Origin: Nocardia abscessus NBRC 100374
Lineage (GTDB): Bacteria > Actinomycetota > Actinomycetes > Mycobacteriales > Mycobacteriaceae
Length of the DNA stretch: 49,009 nucleotides
Assembly (NCBI RefSeq): GCF_000308455.1
Contig: NZ_BAFP01000122.1
Span: 1-49,009, forward strand
Direction: 5' to 3'
The translations under genes and the position numbers were made by a program. The notes beneath the pieces were generated by a model. It made no database searches, had not been told where the DNA came from, and worked only from the letters and a program-made list of their open reading frames with translations. The first letter of the stretch is position 1; each line of letters starts with the position of its first letter. Below are positions 25,791 through 34,240 of the stretch, piece after piece.

Positions 25791-26543
25791 ATGGGCGCAC
25801 TGACGGGCAAAACGGCATTGGTGACCGGAAGCAGCCGGGGCATCGGCCGGGCGATAGCCGAACGGCTGGGGCGCGACGGCGCGCGCGTCGCGGTTCACTA
25901 CAACGCCGACGAACAGGCGGCGAAAGCCACCGTCGCCGCGATCGAGGCAGCGGGCGGCGCGGCGTTCGCGATCCGCGCCGAACTGGGCGTGCCGGGTGAC
26001 GCCGAGGCGCTGTGGGCGGCCTTCGACGCGCATGCCGACGGACTGGACATCCTGGTGAACAACGCGGGCACCGATGGCCTCCGGGAGCCGATCTCCGGGA
26101 CCGACGAAGCGGCGTTCGACCGCGTCTTCGCGATCAACGCGAAGGCGCCCTTCTTCGTCACCCGGCTCGGCCTGGACCGGTTGCGCACCGGCGGCCGGAT
26201 CGTCAACATCTCCACCGGGCTGACCCACGGCGCGTACATGCCGCAGCTGATCGCCTACACCATGACCAAAGCCGCGATCGACAGTTTCACCAGCGTGCTC
26301 GCCAAAGAGGTCGGCGCACGCGGCATCACTGTAAACGCGGTGGCGCCCGGCATCATCGACACCGATATGAACGCCGGCTGGCTGCGCAACGCCGAGACCC
26401 AGGCGGCGGTGGCGGCGATGTCACCGCTCGACCGCGTGGGTCAGCCCGCGGACGTGGCCGACGTCGTCGGGTTCCTCGCCTCCGACGAGTCGCGGTGGGT
26501 GACCGGGCAGTGGATCGACGCCACCGGCGGCGGGCTGCTCTGA
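25791..26543 (+). CDS. Short-chain dehydrogenase/reductase (FabG-like)
   Basis: 250 residues. Classical SDR: cofactor loop TGSSRGIGRA (residues 12-21), NNAGT (about 88), the catalytic Ser (NISTG), and YTMTK carrying Tyr and Lys. VAPGIIDTDM follows. Lack of an acidic residue after the glycine loop and the presence of Asn/Asp at VAVHYNAD suggest NADP preference, which is weak evidence. AAAGGGG at 25778-25784 is the ribosome-binding site. Control by the divergent TetR gene is inferred from the paired operators. Confidence 0.92.
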   Translation: MGALTGKTALVTGSSRGIGRAIAERLGRDGARVAVHYNADEQAAKATVAAIEAAGGAAFAIRAELGVPGDAEALWAAFDAHADGLDILVNNAGTDGLREPISGTDEAAFDRVFAINAKAPFFVTRLGLDRLRTGGRIVNISTGLTHGAYMPQLIAYTMTKAAIDSFTSVLAKEVGARGITVNAVAPGIIDTDMNAGWLRNAETQAAVAAMSPLDRVGQPADVADVVGFLASDESRWVTGQWIDATGGGLL

Positions 26544-26630
26544 CACGCCGGGAATGCTCCGCCCGCGCCCGCTCCTCTTCGGCGCCTACGGACCGGCGTC
26601 GCCCGGCGACTCCCATTAGGCTTGTGCACC

Positions 26631-27566
26631 GTGCTGTCAGTAGTGCCGAGTCCCGTGACCGTGCGGGCGCCGTCGAAGGTGAACCTCCATCTCGGAGTGG
26701 GCGACCTGCGTGCCGACGGCTACCACGACCTGACCACGGTGTTCCAAGCACTGTCCCTGAGCGACGATCTGGAGATCTCCCCGTCCGGTTCGCTGGCCGT
26801 GCGGGTCACCGGAGAGGGCGCCGCGGAAGTGCCGACCGACCGGACGAACCTCGTATGGAAAGCGGCGGTCCGGCTCGCGCACCTGGGCGGCCGCGCTCCC
26901 CTGGTGGAAATCGCCATCGCCAAAGGTATTCCGGTGGCCGGGGGCATGGCGGGCGGCAGCGCCGACGCCGCCGCCGCGCTGGTCGGGTTGAACGAGCTGT
27001 GGGACCTGGGCCTGTCCAGGGAGGAACTCGGCGCGGTGGCCGCCGAACTCGGCAGCGATGTGCCGTTCGCGCTGCACGGCGGCACCGCGCTCGGCACCGG
27101 TCGCGGTGAGCGGCTGCTGCCGGTGCTGTCGCGCAATTCGTTTCACTGGGTGCTCGCCTTCGCCAAGGGCGGCCTGTCCACGCCCGCGGTGTTCGCCGAA
27201 CTCGACCGGTTGCGCGAGCACGGCGACCCGCCTCGGCTCGGCGAGCCCCAGCAGCTGATGCAGGCGCTGGCCTCCGGGGACCCGCGGCAGCTCGCGCCCC
27301 TGCTCGGCAACGATCTCCAGGCGGCGGCGCTGTCGCTGAAGCCGGAACTGCGCCGCACGTTGCGGGCGGGCGTGACCGCGGGCGCGCTGGCCGGGCTGGT
27401 GTCCGGCTCCGGGCCCACGTGCGCGTTCCTCTGCGAGAGCGAGGAATCGGCGATCTCGGTGGCCGCCGAACTCGCGGGCGCGGGCGTGTGCCGCAGCGTG
27501 CGGACGGCCAGCGGGCCCGTGCCGGGTGCGCGCATCCTCAGCGGCGACCCATCCGGGAAGCACTGA
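26631..27566 (+). CDS. ispE: 4-diphosphocytidyl-2-C-methyl-D-erythritol kinase
   Basis: About 311 residues. GHMP kinase of the MEP isoprenoid pathway; it phosphorylates CDP-ME at the 2-OH. Motifs: APSKVNLHLGVGDLRADGYH (13-32) with catalytic Lys, ATP loop PVAGGMAGGSADAAA (101-115), GSDVPFALHGGTALGTGRGE and SGSGPTCAFL. The start is uncertain: TTG 26622, GTG 26631, 26643 and 26655 are all in frame; TTAGG 10 nt before 26631 is the best available site. In mycobacteria ispE follows ksgA; here the two are on opposite strands. Confidence 0.95.
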   Translation: MLSVVPSPVTVRAPSKVNLHLGVGDLRADGYHDLTTVFQALSLSDDLEISPSGSLAVRVTGEGAAEVPTDRTNLVWKAAVRLAHLGGRAPLVEIAIAKGIPVAGGMAGGSADAAAALVGLNELWDLGLSREELGAVAAELGSDVPFALHGGTALGTGRGERLLPVLSRNSFHWVLAFAKGGLSTPAVFAELDRLREHGDPPRLGEPQQLMQALASGDPRQLAPLLGNDLQAAALSLKPELRRTLRAGVTAGALAGLVSGSGPTCAFLCESEESAISVAAELAGAGVCRSVRTASGPVPGARILSGDPSGKH

Positions 27567-27610
27567 CCGCCGGGGCGAACGCTGCACGGCGGCGACATGC
27601 AGCGCGGCGG

Positions 27611-27632
27611 CGCGAACGGGAGTCCGTTCGCG
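27611..27632. terminator. Hairpin between convergent ispE and monooxygenase genes
   Basis: Perfect 9-bp stem CGCGAACGG/CCGTTCGCG with a GAGT tetraloop, between two gene ends at 27566 and 27730. No T tract, so a possible bidirectional actinobacterial-type terminator. Confidence 0.5.
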
Positions 27633-27729
27633 GTCCCCGCGCCTCTCGGCGCGCGGGCCGTCCGCCCGTGGTCGCGGCCTGCTCGCCGCTCGGACATCGA
27701 ACCCGCGCACCGGTGGTCTACAGCGTTGT

Positions 27730-28578
27730 TCAGGAAAGCACGTCGGCGAGCCGGTCGACCTGATCGGCATCGCGGCCGTAGCAGTAGAGCATCACCTCGT
27801 CCGCGCCGAGATCGGCGAATTCGGCGACGGTCGTGCGGATCTGCGCGGGCGTGCTGAGCATTCCGGCGACAATGCCGTCGGTGTAGCCGCTGAACGCGTA
27901 GTAGGCGCCCATCGATGCGCGGGCGTCCTCGATCACCTCGTCGGGGCCGAGGGCCACGTTGACCTGGGCGACGATTCTCGGCGCACCCGACCGGCCGTTG
28001 TCCGTCCAGGAGCGGCGCACGGTGTCGAAAAGCTTGCCCGCCCAGGAGGGCGGGGCGGCGGCGAGGAACCCTCCGCCGCACCGGCCGACGCGTTCGAGTG
28101 CGGCCGGCTGGAAGCCGCCGAACAGGATTTCTGGTCCTTCCGGTCGCAGCGGCGCGGGGCCGATCGGCCCGCACTCGTCGCTGAAGGGCTGCCCGGACCA
28201 CAGGCGGCGCATGAGGGCGATCTGCTCGTCGAGGCGGCGGCCCCGAGTACGCAGGTCGGTGCCCGAGGCGAGATGGTCGTCGGCGCGGCCGCCGACGCCG
28301 AGGCCGAGCACCAGGCGGCCGCCGGACATGCGGTCCAGCGTGGCGACCTGCTTGGCGAGCAGCACCGGGTCGCGCAGCGGCGCGAGCAGCACTTCGGTCT
28401 GGACATTGACGCGAGTGGTGGCACCGGCGATCGTGGCCAGCGCGATGAGCGGTTCGGGATTGTCGTAGACCAGCCGGTCCAGCAGGCCGAGCGTGCGGAA
28501 CGGGCCCGCGTCGGCGCGCCGAGCCCAGTCGAGCAGGGCGGCGGGATCGGAAATGGGCAGGCCGAGGCCGACGTGCAT
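27730..28578 (-). CDS. Luciferase-like monooxygenase (F420- or FMN-dependent)
   Basis: 282 residues from an ATG at 28578 with GGAGG 6 nt upstream. TIM-barrel LLM family: MHVGLGLPISDPA opening, LLDRLVYDNPEPL, RVNVQTEVLLAPLRDPVLLA, LDRMSGGRLVLGLGVGG, and a C-terminal LGADEVMLYCYGRD. Many actinobacterial members use coenzyme F420, but the cofactor cannot be fixed from the sequence. Upstream are two palindromes of the ACGAACnnnGTTCGT type between it and the divergent ABC-F gene. Confidence 0.88.
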   Translation of the reverse strand: MHVGLGLPISDPAALLDWARRADAGPFRTLGLLDRLVYDNPEPLIALATIAGATTRVNVQTEVLLAPLRDPVLLAKQVATLDRMSGGRLVLGLGVGGRADDHLASGTDLRTRGRRLDEQIALMRRLWSGQPFSDECGPIGPAPLRPEGPEILFGGFQPAALERVGRCGGGFLAAAPPSWAGKLFDTVRRSWTDNGRSGAPRIVAQVNVALGPDEVIEDARASMGAYYAFSGYTDGIVAGMLSTPAQIRTTVAEFADLGADEVMLYCYGRDADQVDRLADVLS

Positions 28579-28695
28579 GGGAATCCTCCAGAGGACAAGC
28601 GGAATGGGAACGGTGGCCGCCCGCCGACACCTCGATGCGAGGCGGGCGTCCCACTCTGCGGCTGTACTTCTGGGGAGCGCCGATTCGGTTTCATG

Positions 28696-28742
28696 GAACG
28701 AACAGTGTTCGTTCGACACGAATCTAAACGAACAACGTTCGT
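28696..28742. promoter_or_regulatory. Two palindromes ACGAACnnnGTTCGT
   Basis: GAACGAACAGTGTTCGTTC (28696-28714) is a perfect 19-bp palindrome. ACGAACAACGTTCGT (28728-28742) has perfect 6-bp arms. Centres are 30 bp apart, about three helical turns, suiting two dimers on one DNA face. The pair is 118-164 bp before the monooxygenase start and 107-153 bp before the ABC-F start. No regulator gene is adjacent. Confidence 0.75.
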
Positions 28743-28848
28743 CCCGCAAGCCTGCCCGCTGTTCGCCGGAACGAGGGCCGCTCGGCCCCGGTCGGTACGC
28801 TGACTCGGGGCGATCATCGGACCGCCTCCGCAAGACACGGAAGGATCC

Positions 28849-30660
28849 ATGTCCAACCTGATCAATCTCGAACAGGTCCACAAGAGCTTCGGGATCAAGC
28901 CGCTGCTGGACAACGTCTCGCTCGGCGTGCACGCGGGCGAACGGATCGGTGTCGTCGGCCTGAACGGCGGCGGCAAGACCACCCTGCTCGAGGTGCTCAC
29001 CGGCATCGAGGAACCGGACAGCGGCCGGGTCAGCCGGATCGGCGGCCTGCGCATGGCCGTGGTAACCCAGCGCGGCGTGCTGCCCGCGGGCGCGACGGTC
29101 GGTTCGGTGGTGCTGGCGGGCCTGGCCGACGACGCCATGACCGACGAGGTCGCCGAGCACGAATGGGCCGCCGACCCGCGGATCCGGTCGGTGATGGACG
29201 GTATCGGCATCGCGGATCTGGGCATGGACACCCTGGTGGACAACCTCTCCGGCGGCGAACGCCGCCGGGTCGCGCTCGCCGCCGCGCTGGTGCGCGACCT
29301 CGACCTGCTGGTGCTGGACGAGCCGACCAACCACCTGGACGTGGAGGGCGTGCAGTGGCTGGCCGAGCACCTGCTCGACCGCCGCAGCGCCCTGGTCGTG
29401 GTGACGCACGATCGCTGGTTCCTGGACACCGTCGCCACCAACACCTGGGAAGTGGTCGGCGGCAAGGTCGAAAGCTACGAGGGCGGTTACGGCGACTGGA
29501 TCTTCGCCCGCGCCGAGCGTGCCCGTCAGGCGGACGCGAGCGAGGCCAGGCGGCGCAACCTGGCCCGCAAGGAACTGGCCTGGCTGCGGCGCGGCCCGCA
29601 GGCGCGCACGTCCAAGCCGCGCTACCGGGTCGAAGCCGCCGAAGCCCTGATCGCCGACGTGCCACCGCCGCGCGACAGCGTCTCGCTGGCCGCCTTCGCG
29701 CGCAAGCGCCTCGGCCGCATGGTCGTCGAGCTGGAGGACGCCACGCTCACCACCCCGGATGGCCGGGAGCTGGTGCGGGACCTGACCTGGCGGCTGGCGC
29801 CGGGCGAGCGCGTCGGCCTGGTGGGCGTCAACGGCTCGGGCAAGACGACGCTGCTGCGCGCGCTGGCCGGAGACACCGGTCCGAACGGTTCGGCACTCGC
29901 CGCGGGCAAGCGCGTCCAAGGCCAGACCGTGCAGATCGGCTGGTTGCGCCAGGAACTCGACGACCTGCCGACCCAGCTGCGCGTGCTGGAGGCGGTGCAG
30001 CAGGTCGCCCAGCGAATCATGCTGGGCGACAAGGAAGTCTCGGCAGGACAGCTGGCCGAGCGACTCGGCTTCACACCCGCCCGCCAGCGCACGCCGGTCG
30101 GCGACCTGTCCGGCGGCGAACGACGGCGTCTGCAACTGACCCGCATCCTCATGTCCGAGCCGAACGTGCTGCTGCTCGACGAGCCGACCAACGACCTGGA
30201 CATCGATACCTTGCAACAGCTGGAGGACCTGCTCGACAACTGGGCGGGCACGCTGGTCGTGATCAGCCACGACCGGTACCTCATCGAGCGGATCTGCGAC
30301 TCGACCTGGGCGCTGTTCGGCGACGGCAAACTCACGAATCTGCCCGGCGGCATCGAGGAGTATCTCGCCGAACGCGCGACCCTCACCGCGAGCCGCACGC
30401 GCGCCGCGGCCCCCGAGGCCAAGCCCGCCGACGCCCCCGCCACCGACTCCGCGGCCTACCGCGCGGCCCGCAAAGAGCTGACCCGCCTGGAACGCGCCAT
30501 CGACAAGCTGTCCGAGCGCGAGCAGCGCTTGCACACCGCGCTGGCCGACGCGGCCACCGACCCGGACAAGCTGGTCACTCTGGGCGCGGAGCTCAAGCAG
30601 GTGCTCGCGGAGAAGGAGACGGCCGAAGAGCGCTGGCTGGAACTGGCCGACGGCGTGTGA
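28849..30660 (+). CDS. ABC-F family ATPase (translation-associated)
   Basis: 603 residues with two ABC cassettes and no membrane segment. Walker A GLNGGGKTT (37-45) and GVNGSGKTT (about 325); signatures NLSGGERRR and DLSGGERRR; Walker B LLVLDEPTNHLD and LLLLDEPTNDLD; the linker between cassettes contains a charged coiled segment. A C-terminal coiled coil (LTRLERAIDKLSEREQRL) is typical of Uup-like members. Such proteins act at ribosomes, sometimes in antibiotic resistance. Adjacent to ispE on the same strand in other actinobacteria, from memory; here the luciferase-like gene intervenes on the opposite strand. Confidence 0.92.
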   Translation: MSNLINLEQVHKSFGIKPLLDNVSLGVHAGERIGVVGLNGGGKTTLLEVLTGIEEPDSGRVSRIGGLRMAVVTQRGVLPAGATVGSVVLAGLADDAMTDEVAEHEWAADPRIRSVMDGIGIADLGMDTLVDNLSGGERRRVALAAALVRDLDLLVLDEPTNHLDVEGVQWLAEHLLDRRSALVVVTHDRWFLDTVATNTWEVVGGKVESYEGGYGDWIFARAERARQADASEARRRNLARKELAWLRRGPQARTSKPRYRVEAAEALIADVPPPRDSVSLAAFARKRLGRMVVELEDATLTTPDGRELVRDLTWRLAPGERVGLVGVNGSGKTTLLRALAGDTGPNGSALAAGKRVQGQTVQIGWLRQELDDLPTQLRVLEAVQQVAQRIMLGDKEVSAGQLAERLGFTPARQRTPVGDLSGGERRRLQLTRILMSEPNVLLLDEPTNDLDIDTLQQLEDLLDNWAGTLVVISHDRYLIERICDSTWALFGDGKLTNLPGGIEEYLAERATLTASRTRAAAPEAKPADAPATDSAAYRAARKELTRLERAIDKLSEREQRLHTALADAATDPDKLVTLGAELKQVLAEKETAEERWLELADGV

Positions 30661-30700
30661 GCCGCGCCGTCGGTCGCTGCCACGCCACCCTTGCACACCA

Positions 30701-30717
30701 ATACCCGTAGGGGGTAT
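30701..30717. promoter_or_regulatory. Candidate CsoR-type copper operator
   Basis: ATACCCGTAGGGGGTAT has 6-bp arms ATACCC/GGGTAT around 5 nt, resembling GC-rich CsoR sites. It lies 58 bp before the copper chaperone ATG. No csoR gene is in the window. Confidence 0.6.
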
Positions 30718-30775
30718 GTTTCCCCTGTCGGGTTACCCCGGTTCGTATGAGAATCTGGATGCGAAGGAGTCGGAC

Positions 30776-30982
30776 ATGCCCACTACCACCTACACCGTCA
30801 CGGGGATGACCTGCGGGCACTGCGTCAGCTCCGTCAAGACCGAGATCGGCAAGATCGACGGTGTGACCAGCGTCGACGTCGACCTCGCCAGCGGCGCGGT
30901 CCGGGTCGACAGCACCGCGCCGATCGCCGAGGCCGACATCGTCGCCGCCGTCGACGAAGCCGGTTACGAAGTCGCCGTCTGA
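30776..30982 (+). CDS. Heavy-metal-associated (HMA) copper chaperone, CopZ-like
   Basis: 68 residues from the ATG at 30776 (AAGGAG box about 8 nt before). An HMA fold with the metal-binding motif GMTCGHCVSSV, Cys13 and Cys16, followed by a ferredoxin-like beta-alpha-beta-beta-alpha-beta pattern (GVTSVDVDLASGAVRVDS, AVDEAGYEV). It likely carries Cu(I) in the cytoplasm to a P-type ATPase encoded elsewhere. A CsoR-type palindrome precedes it, indicating copper induction. Confidence 0.92.
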   Translation: MPTTTYTVTGMTCGHCVSSVKTEIGKIDGVTSVDVDLASGAVRVDSTAPIAEADIVAAVDEAGYEVAV

Positions 30983-31002
30983 CCCGGCCTTCGCGCACCA
31001 GC

Positions 31003-31042
31003 GCGGCTCCGCGCACCGGCCGATGCCGATGCGCGGAGCCGC
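31003..31042. terminator. Bidirectional terminator hairpin between copper chaperone and ksgA
   Basis: Perfect 13-bp stem GCGGCTCCGCGCA (31003-31015) with TGCGCGGAGCCGC (31030-31042), between convergent gene ends at 30982 and 31059. Only a weak T-rich tail (TGCTTTAT). Confidence 0.7.
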
Positions 31043-31058
31043 TGCTTTATGGGCAGCA

Positions 31059-31940
31059 CTACGCCTGGGCCGCCAACCGGACGAAGGCGGCGGTGTCGAG
31101 CGTTTCACCGCGCGCGGTGGGGGCGATGCCCGCGGCGAGCAGGCGGCGCTCCGCTTCGGCGGGCGACCCGGCCCAGCCGGCGAGCGCCGCGCGAAGGGTT
31201 TTGCGGCGCTGCGCGAAGGCGGCGTCGACGACCTCGAAGACGCGGCGGCGGTGCCCGGCGTCCATCGGCCACGGCGGCTGGTCGAAGCGATCGATCCGGA
31301 CCAGACCCGACTCGACCCGTGGCACCGGCCAGAACACCTGGGTGCCGACCGCGCCCGCACGCCGGACGGTGCCGAAGAAACCCGCCTTCACACTGGGGAC
31401 GCCGTAGGTGCGGTTGCCCGGCTCGGCGGCGAGCCGATCGGCCACCTCGGCCTGCACCATCACCAAAGCGACCGCGATGCCGGGCAATTCGGCGAGCAGA
31501 TGCAGCAGCACCGGCACCGCCACGTTGTACGGGAGATTGGCCACCAGCGCGGTGGGTTCGGCGGGCAGGTCCGCGGCCGCGACCCGCAGCGCGTCCGCCT
31601 CGACCACCGACAGACGCTGCGCCAGCTCCGGCGCTCGGTCGGCGACGGTTGCCGGAAGATGCCCCGCCAGCACGGGATCGATCTCGACCGCGACCACCGA
31701 GTCCACCACGTCCAGCAGCGCGAGGGTCAGCGAACCGAGACCGGGCCCGACCTCCAGCACCACGTCCCCGCGCCCCACCCCGGCGGCCGCGACGATCCGG
31801 CGCACCGTGTTCGCGTCGTGCACGAAGTTCTGACCGAGCTGCTTGGTCGGCCGCACGCCGAATCGCTCGGCCAGTACCCGCACCTCGGCGGGCCCGAGCA
31901 GGGCCGCGCTCCCACGAGCGGAGATTTCAGGTTCGGACAC
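31059..31940 (-). CDS. ksgA: 16S rRNA dimethyladenosine transferase RsmA/KsgA
   Basis: 293 residues. It dimethylates A1518 and A1519 of 16S rRNA with SAM. Motifs: TKQLGQNFVHD (32-42), SAM site VLEVGPGLGSLT (61-72), VEIDP, and catalytic NLPYN (135-139). Downstream of rpfB on the same strand by 49 bp, probably one operon with tatD-rpfB. ispE, normally next, is inverted and lies 4 kb away. Confidence 0.96.
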   Translation of the reverse strand: MSEPEISARGSAALLGPAEVRVLAERFGVRPTKQLGQNFVHDANTVRRIVAAAGVGRGDVVLEVGPGLGSLTLALLDVVDSVVAVEIDPVLAGHLPATVADRAPELAQRLSVVEADALRVAAADLPAEPTALVANLPYNVAVPVLLHLLAELPGIAVALVMVQAEVADRLAAEPGNRTYGVPSVKAGFFGTVRRAGAVGTQVFWPVPRVESGLVRIDRFDQPPWPMDAGHRRRVFEVVDAAFAQRRKTLRAALAGWAGSPAEAERRLLAAGIAPTARGETLDTAAFVRLAAQA

Positions 31941-31989
31941 CTCGAGAATCTATCAACCGCGCCGCGGCGGCCCCCGGGTCCGGTGAACG

Positions 31990-33123
31990 TCAGCTGATGC
32001 CGAGCCGGCCGGTGCACGCCGGCCAGGCGCCCCAGCCCTGCCGCTGCCGGGTGATCTCCGCGATGGCGATCTGCTCTTCCCTGGTGGCCAGATCGGCGCG
32101 CGGCGCGTACCGCAGGCCGCCTTGGCGCTCCCAAGTGCCCTGGTCGAACTGCACGCCCCCGTAATAACCGTTGCCGGTGTTGATCGACCAGTTGCCGGTG
32201 GACTCACAGCGGGCCAGCGCGTCCCAGATCGCGCTGTCGCGTACGGGCGGCACCTCGGTGCCCGGCTTGGCACCCTTGCGGACGGTCTTCGGCTGCGCCG
32301 CCACGGTCACCGTGGAACCGACGGCCTGACGGTCCACTTCCTGGCCGTTGACCATGGTGACCGCGAACGTGACGTTCTGCACGCCGGGCGCGCCGGGCGA
32401 TTCCACCACCGTGCGGCTCATGTTCAGAGTCGGGTCCTCGATGACGTTCTCCGGCGGATCCAGCGGCAACGTCTCGGTGTGCTGTTCGACCCGCTTGCGC
32501 GTCACCGTGACGCGCAGACCGTTCGTCAGCGGCGTGGACGCGGCGGGCTCCACGGTGTCCTGCTCGACCAGCGGGATACCGGACACCTCGAGGAATTTGC
32601 CGACGGTGGGGGCGGCGGCGCGCACGTCCACCGGATTGCCGATCCCGTCGACCAGCGAGACCGTGCGCGGTGTCGCGATCAGCAGCGTGGCGCCCTGCAG
32701 CGGGAGCCGCTCGTCGCGGGTGGGCGAGACGTAGACCTCTTTCGGGATCTTCAGCTGCTCGAGCGCCTCCCCCGCGGTCACGCCGGTGGTCCACACCTTC
32801 TGCGTCATCCCGTCGACGGACAGATCGACTTCGCGGGCGCGGTTGAGCGTGATGGTCGCGCCGTCTGTGATGTGCGCGGCCAGGGCGGGCGCCACCTTGT
32901 CCCGGTCGGTCACGGCGAAGCCCGCGGCCTTCAGGACACCGCGTACGTCACGCGACATGGTCGTCTGGAACAGCTTCTCGCCGTCCACGACGACGGCCAC
33001 CGTCTTGCGGTTCACGATCGCGAGCCCGGCGCCGACGATCAGCGTCAGCAGCAGCGCGGCGACCGCGATATACAGCAGCGGCGAACGCGACTGGTTGATC
33101 CGCGTGAAGGGGGACATGGTCAC
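31990..33123 (-). CDS. rpfB: Resuscitation-promoting factor RpfB
   Basis: 377 residues from a GTG at 33123 (an ATG two codons later at 33117 is the alternative). Layout: one N-terminal membrane helix (LLYIAVAALLLTLIVGAGLAIV, about 16-37), three DUF348 repeats, a G5 domain (about 210-290) and a C-terminal Rpf lysozyme-like domain with the catalytic Glu in ARCESTGNW and NTGNGYYGGVQFDQGTW. The enzyme cleaves peptidoglycan and promotes growth resumption. Unlike M. tuberculosis RpfB, no lipobox Cys follows the helix, so it is probably held by the uncleaved helix. A CRP-like palindrome is 111 bp upstream. Confidence 0.95.
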   Translation of the reverse strand: MTMSPFTRINQSRSPLLYIAVAALLLTLIVGAGLAIVNRKTVAVVVDGEKLFQTTMSRDVRGVLKAAGFAVTDRDKVAPALAAHITDGATITLNRAREVDLSVDGMTQKVWTTGVTAGEALEQLKIPKEVYVSPTRDERLPLQGATLLIATPRTVSLVDGIGNPVDVRAAAPTVGKFLEVSGIPLVEQDTVEPAASTPLTNGLRVTVTRKRVEQHTETLPLDPPENVIEDPTLNMSRTVVESPGAPGVQNVTFAVTMVNGQEVDRQAVGSTVTVAAQPKTVRKGAKPGTEVPPVRDSAIWDALARCESTGNWSINTGNGYYGGVQFDQGTWERQGGLRYAPRADLATREEQIAIAEITRQRQGWGAWPACTGRLGIS

Positions 33124-33233
33124 AGCACGATAACGAGGGAGCCGGGCGCCGACAACAGCAAGCTCAGGAACAGGGCCTTTTCAATATCACGATCAAATAT
33201 CGACCCCGCAGGTAAATCACAAAACGGAACGGC

Positions 33234-33255
33234 AAATGTGACATAGCACACATTT
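33234..33255. promoter_or_regulatory. CRP-like palindrome upstream of rpfB
   Basis: Arms AAATGTG (33234-33240) and CACATTT (33249-33255) around 8 nt. The inner 16 bp TGTGACATAGCACACA match the mycobacterial CRP consensus TGTGAnnnnnnTCACA at 9 of 10 fixed positions. It is centred about 121 bp upstream of the rpfB start. Confidence 0.6.
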
Positions 33256-33314
33256 CGCATAGCCCGGCATATTGCGGGCATCCGTTGTGGCCCTCGGGTA
33301 CGCGCGCACCCGGC

Positions 33315-34142
33315 TCAGATGCGGTAGACCCGGCGCGCGTTGGCGGTGGTGATCTTCGCCAACTCCACCGGATCCTGCCCGCGCAATCCGGCCAGCGCGC
33401 GCACGGTGTACGGCAGGCAGTACGGCTCGTTCGGCGCGCCGCGGAACGGGTGCGGGGTCAGATACGGCGCGTCCGTCTCGACCAGGATCTGATCGTCGGG
33501 CACGACCTTGGCCGCTTCCCGCAGCTCGTGCGCGTTCTTGAAGCTCACGGTGCCCGAGAAACTCAGCACGTAACCCTCGGCCACACACGACAGCGCCATG
33601 TTGGTGTCCGAGGAGAAGCAGTGGAAGATCACGGTGTCCGGCGCGCCCTCGTCCAGCAGCACCGTCAGCAAGTCGTGATCGGCCTCGCGGTTGTGGATCA
33701 TGAGCGGCTTGCGGATGCGCTTGGCCAGGTCGATGTGCCAGCGAAACCCCTCGATCTGCGTCTCGATGTCGGCGCAACCCTCCAGCTTGCCCGGCCAGTA
33801 GTAGTCCAGACCGGTCTCGCCGACGGCGACCACCCGCGGGTCGTCGGCCAATCGCTCCAGCTCGGCCTTCGCCTCGTCGTCGAGCGCGTTCGCCCTGGTC
33901 GGGTGCAGCGCGACGGCGGCGAACACCCGATCGTCCCAGTGCGCGGCCCGCACCGCCCACCGAGCGGCGGCCAGGTCGTCGGCGACGGTGACCACCCGGC
34001 CGACCCCGACCGAAGCGGCGCGGTCCACGATCGCCGCGGTGGACGCCGCGTCGGTCGCCCCGCAGGCGTCCAGGTGGGTGTGCGCGTCCACGATCGGCGA
34101 CAGCGGCTCGGGCAACTCCGGCGCGGGACGTCCGGCGCTCAT
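33315..34142 (-). CDS. tatD: TatD-family metal-dependent hydrolase/DNase
   Basis: 275 residues from the ATG at 34142. TIM-barrel metallohydrolase: VDAHTHLD (18-25, two His ligands), GETGLDYYW (Glu ligand), MIHNREAD, VIFHCFSSD and ETDAPYLTP. TatD proteins have 3'-5' DNase and other hydrolase activities. The order tatD-rpfB-ksgA matches M. tuberculosis Rv1008-Rv1010. It diverges from metG with about 100 bp between. Confidence 0.94.
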   Translation of the reverse strand: MSAGRPAPELPEPLSPIVDAHTHLDACGATDAASTAAIVDRAASVGVGRVVTVADDLAAARWAVRAAHWDDRVFAAVALHPTRANALDDEAKAELERLADDPRVVAVGETGLDYYWPGKLEGCADIETQIEGFRWHIDLAKRIRKPLMIHNREADHDLLTVLLDEGAPDTVIFHCFSSDTNMALSCVAEGYVLSFSGTVSFKNAHELREAAKVVPDDQILVETDAPYLTPHPFRGAPNEPYCLPYTVRALAGLRGQDPVELAKITTANARRVYRI

Positions 34143-34240
34143 CGGCGGCCACCACGCGGCACGGACCACACGGTCCGCGAATCGGCGACGGGCATATTCA
34201 CGCGAGCGACAGAATGCACGCGCATTACAGTAGACACACC

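Noticed and set aside
26622..26630. TTG at 26622 as the ispE start
   Set aside because: In frame, but the only ribosome-binding-like sequence lies 1 nt before it; GTG 26631 has better spacing. Not fully excluded.
28696..28742. LexA/SOS boxes
   Set aside because: The actinobacterial SOS box has CGAAC and GTTCG separated by 4 nt; both palindromes here have 3 nt, and neighbouring genes are not repair genes.
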